From: Chaetorhynchus papuensis
Taxonomy: Eukaryota > Chordata > Aves > Passeriformes > Rhipiduridae
Direction of reading: 5' to 3'
Length of the DNA: 64,000 nt
Assembly (NCBI GenBank): GCA_013396525.1
Contig: VWYX01000750.1
Coordinates: 124,001-188,000, forward strand
Below, in pieces: positions 61,601 through 64,000 of the stretch (its first letter is position 1; the number at the start of each line of letters is the position of its first letter). Both the position numbers and the translations under genes were made by a program. The notes beneath the pieces were generated by a model that ran no database searches, was not told where the DNA came from, and saw nothing but the letters and a program-made list of their open reading frames with translations.

Positions 61601-64000
61601 TTATAGCAGTGTCATGGTTCCTCACAATGCTAAATAAATCAAAGAAATGATGAAGACAAGGGTTTTTTAGCAATTCTAATCTTGCCTCTCTTGCAACAGC
61701 AAATGAACACTGGGTGTAGATCCCAATGTGATAGAGACACCTACAGAATGTAAATTTTTCTGTTTAGGTATCCTTTGGACAGTAATTTCTGTAGGTTTGA
61801 TGTTGCATATATATTTAGCATCTGTCCAGCCTCCTGTGCCGGACACTGGAGTTACTAAACTATTACAGCTGAGGAGCACAGGCACTGTGTGTATTGCACA
61901 CAGCATGTTTTATGAAAGGAAGAAGGAAAGTATTCCACAAAGAGGATGTCAGTAATTTAAATATAAACAATATTTCTAAAAGAGTGCAAAATCAGGTAAT
62001 GTAAAAATTACAACTGTATTTCAGAGACATCCATCATTTTATCTATGTGTGAATAGTAAATTAATTTGCAGTTGAAAATCTGTACCTATATTAACGAATC
62101 AAAAATAACCATCAAAAATCACATGAAAGCTTTCATGTATTGGATCTTACTTGACCACCTGAACTGTAAACTTTCACTTAAAAAAACCAATAAAGACACA
62201 ACTGCTCAAGAGAGATTATACTCCTGATATTTCACTAAAAGTGCTTGTGAAATAAATTGGACTGCAGGGAATAAAAAAATATTAAATTAATGAAAATTGA
62301 CTCCTTTTGCTGCTGCTGTGCAGCAGATGATGCTGTGCTTCAGATGATAAAAAAAGAATTCTGGCATGGGACAGTACCAGTGGAAGGTTCTTGTCATGTA
62401 AATTGTTTTGCAGGCATGAACTGAAGGCCTTTCAACTGGTCTATGAAAAGAGTGCATTTAATTAGGTTTCAGTGTACTGCACAGCCCTTTTTGTACCTAC
62501 ATGTCTGTCCATTTATAGAAAAGGGAAAAGAAAGCACATACTTGACTAGAAAAAAGAGGCCTTTTAATTTCACTTAAATATATTAGCTACTTTGGGAAAT
62601 ACAGTGATAACCTAACTAAAATATACCATTGCTATATTGCTTCATATTTTGTTTAACAATAGGTGAAAACAGGTCTCCATCAGGAACTTTGCAACTGTAA
62701 ACTAGCTCTGAAATTCTTATATGCCTCCTCTTTCCACAGACGTTGATAAAGATACACAGTACTTGAAACATACATGTATGAATTTTCTGGTCTAAATTTC
62801 CTTTGAAATGGGGAAATATCTGCACAAGGCAATGTTCAGAGGCTCAGTTCTGTCCACCAGGCTGGACCCACCACCCAGCAGTCTATGAAAACAGAGAGCT
62901 GAGGGATTTTATATTTTCTAGGGCCTGTTTATGGATTTTGGGGTGCATGTGTTATGGGGTTCCTATTTCTACTTGCTTATTATTTAATATTTATCTCACA
63001 GACAAGTGACTGTTATCACCCATAAGAAATACTCTAATTTGAGTGCACTGACAGTGGCAATAAGGAATCAATTTGAGCAGCTTGTTTCTGCTTGGCCCAC
63101 TAAATTAAAGACAATCAAAAGCATTGCTCAAAAAGCTCACCAGGTCAATTCCTGTGCTTTTACAAGTACCAGTAAATCATATGTAACAGGACAGGCTGTT
63201 AAATGCAGTCAGTCAAGACGAAAAATAGGAGGTCAGTGTTCTCTCAGCTCTCACCAGCAATCTTATAGTGTAAAATGCGCTTCTTTTGATCAGACTCTGC
63301 AAAACCCAGACAGTCCAACGTCAGCAGGAGGGAGAGGGATGAGCTGAGGTCAGCTGCGGGGGGAAGAGTGAGCACCAGCGCTCTTGCAGGGATGAAGGGA
63401 GAAGCGTCTGCTGCTGCTTTGTTCCCCCTTGCAAACACTTTCCCTTCAAAGCTGAGTAGCAGTGTGCAGTGGGTCACACTCATGTTGCTCCTACATGAAC
63501 ACATGGATATGCAGCACTGCCTTGCCAGTGAAAGTGGGATGTTCAACTGCAAGTTTTCCTACCTCTCTTTTGGGAGCCACTCTAAAACCTGCCATAGCAC
63601 AGCTGTATGAGGAAGAGACAATAAAATGCCATAGGACCCTTGCAAAATGGCAGAAAGAGTAGTTGTTTTAACTCTTCAACTAGCATTGGAGGTTCTGAAT
63701 TACCATGAGATTTTCTATTCAGTCCAAAGAATGATTAGTTTTATCAGGTTTATTTTTTCCTTTATTTTTTTAAACACCAGCTAAAGAGATTTTTCCAATA
63801 CGACAACAAGGCAATCGCTTTCAAACAAGACAATGAAATAATCATTGTCCTTTTTTTCTTACCAGATTGACTTCAAATGTGAAGAAAACACAAAGGGAAA
63901 AGCACAAGCATTAGCAGTTTCTACTTCAACAAATACATAGCCTTTCTTCCACATCTACTTATTTATTCAGTCTTTCAGTCTCATAGATCACAGGAAGTAG
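61601..64000. other. Gene-free stretch to the window end
   Basis: No splice-bounded exon, RNA gene or repeat recognised. Open frames such as 63006-63347 are probably chance. Presumed intron of the gene with the exon at 60323-60481. Confidence 0.5.

Noticed and set aside
1..64000. CRISPR array, bacterial operon or phage content
   Set aside because: No regularly spaced direct repeats and no prokaryotic-type gene density. CR1, SINE and LTR content show this is bird nuclear DNA.

Overview
The window looks like vertebrate, specifically avian, nuclear DNA, almost all of it intronic or intergenic. It is AT-leaning and rich in stop codons, with no operon-like ORFs. It carries several CR1 LINE fragments and avian-type ERV LTRs. 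At 19139-19298 it holds a tRNA-Ile-headed SINE with a CR1-like tail. That is the architecture of TguSINE1, a family known from passerine birds, so a passerine is the best guess. This rests on reading the sequence; no database search was run.

Only one stretch has the hallmarks of host coding sequence: a 159-bp plus-strand internal exon at 60323-60481. It has a good acceptor and donor, symmetric phase 1-1, locally raised CpG, and a Ser/Thr/Pro/Lys-rich basic peptide. I tentatively assign it to MTUS2 (TIP150, a microtubule plus-end-associated protein). If that is right, positions 1-60322 are the preceding giant intron and 60482-64000 the start of the next one.

Layout. 1-2819: unannotated AT-rich DNA. 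2820-3490: decayed ERV fragment with two protease-like DTG motifs. 4645-8200: a ~1.78-kb segment present twice in tandem at about 99.8% identity, separated by a single N, probably a false haplotype duplication in the assembly; its right end lies inside a CR1. 8286-17009: no gene. 17010-17335: CR1 3' end, plus strand. 19139-19298: the SINE. 19338-40110: long gene-free stretch with simple repeats and one faint CR1 tail. 40111-40455: CR1, minus. 40873-41444: solo LTR, minus. 41941-42090: a compact CpG-rich patch with a CTCF-like motif. 46266-46480: two opposed CR1-like pieces. 48353-49100: internally deleted CR1, minus. 56825-58100: ERV LTR, minus, with a second short LTR nested inside it. 60323-60481: the exon. 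61227-61600: another LTR of the same family, minus.

All four recognised LTRs lie antisense to the putative host transcript, as is common for LTRs retained in introns. I found no complete gene, no CRISPR array, no functional tRNA or rRNA, and no convincing new system. The items most worth following up are the tandem duplication around the N, the CpG/CTCF patch as a possible internal promoter or boundary, and the identity of the exon.
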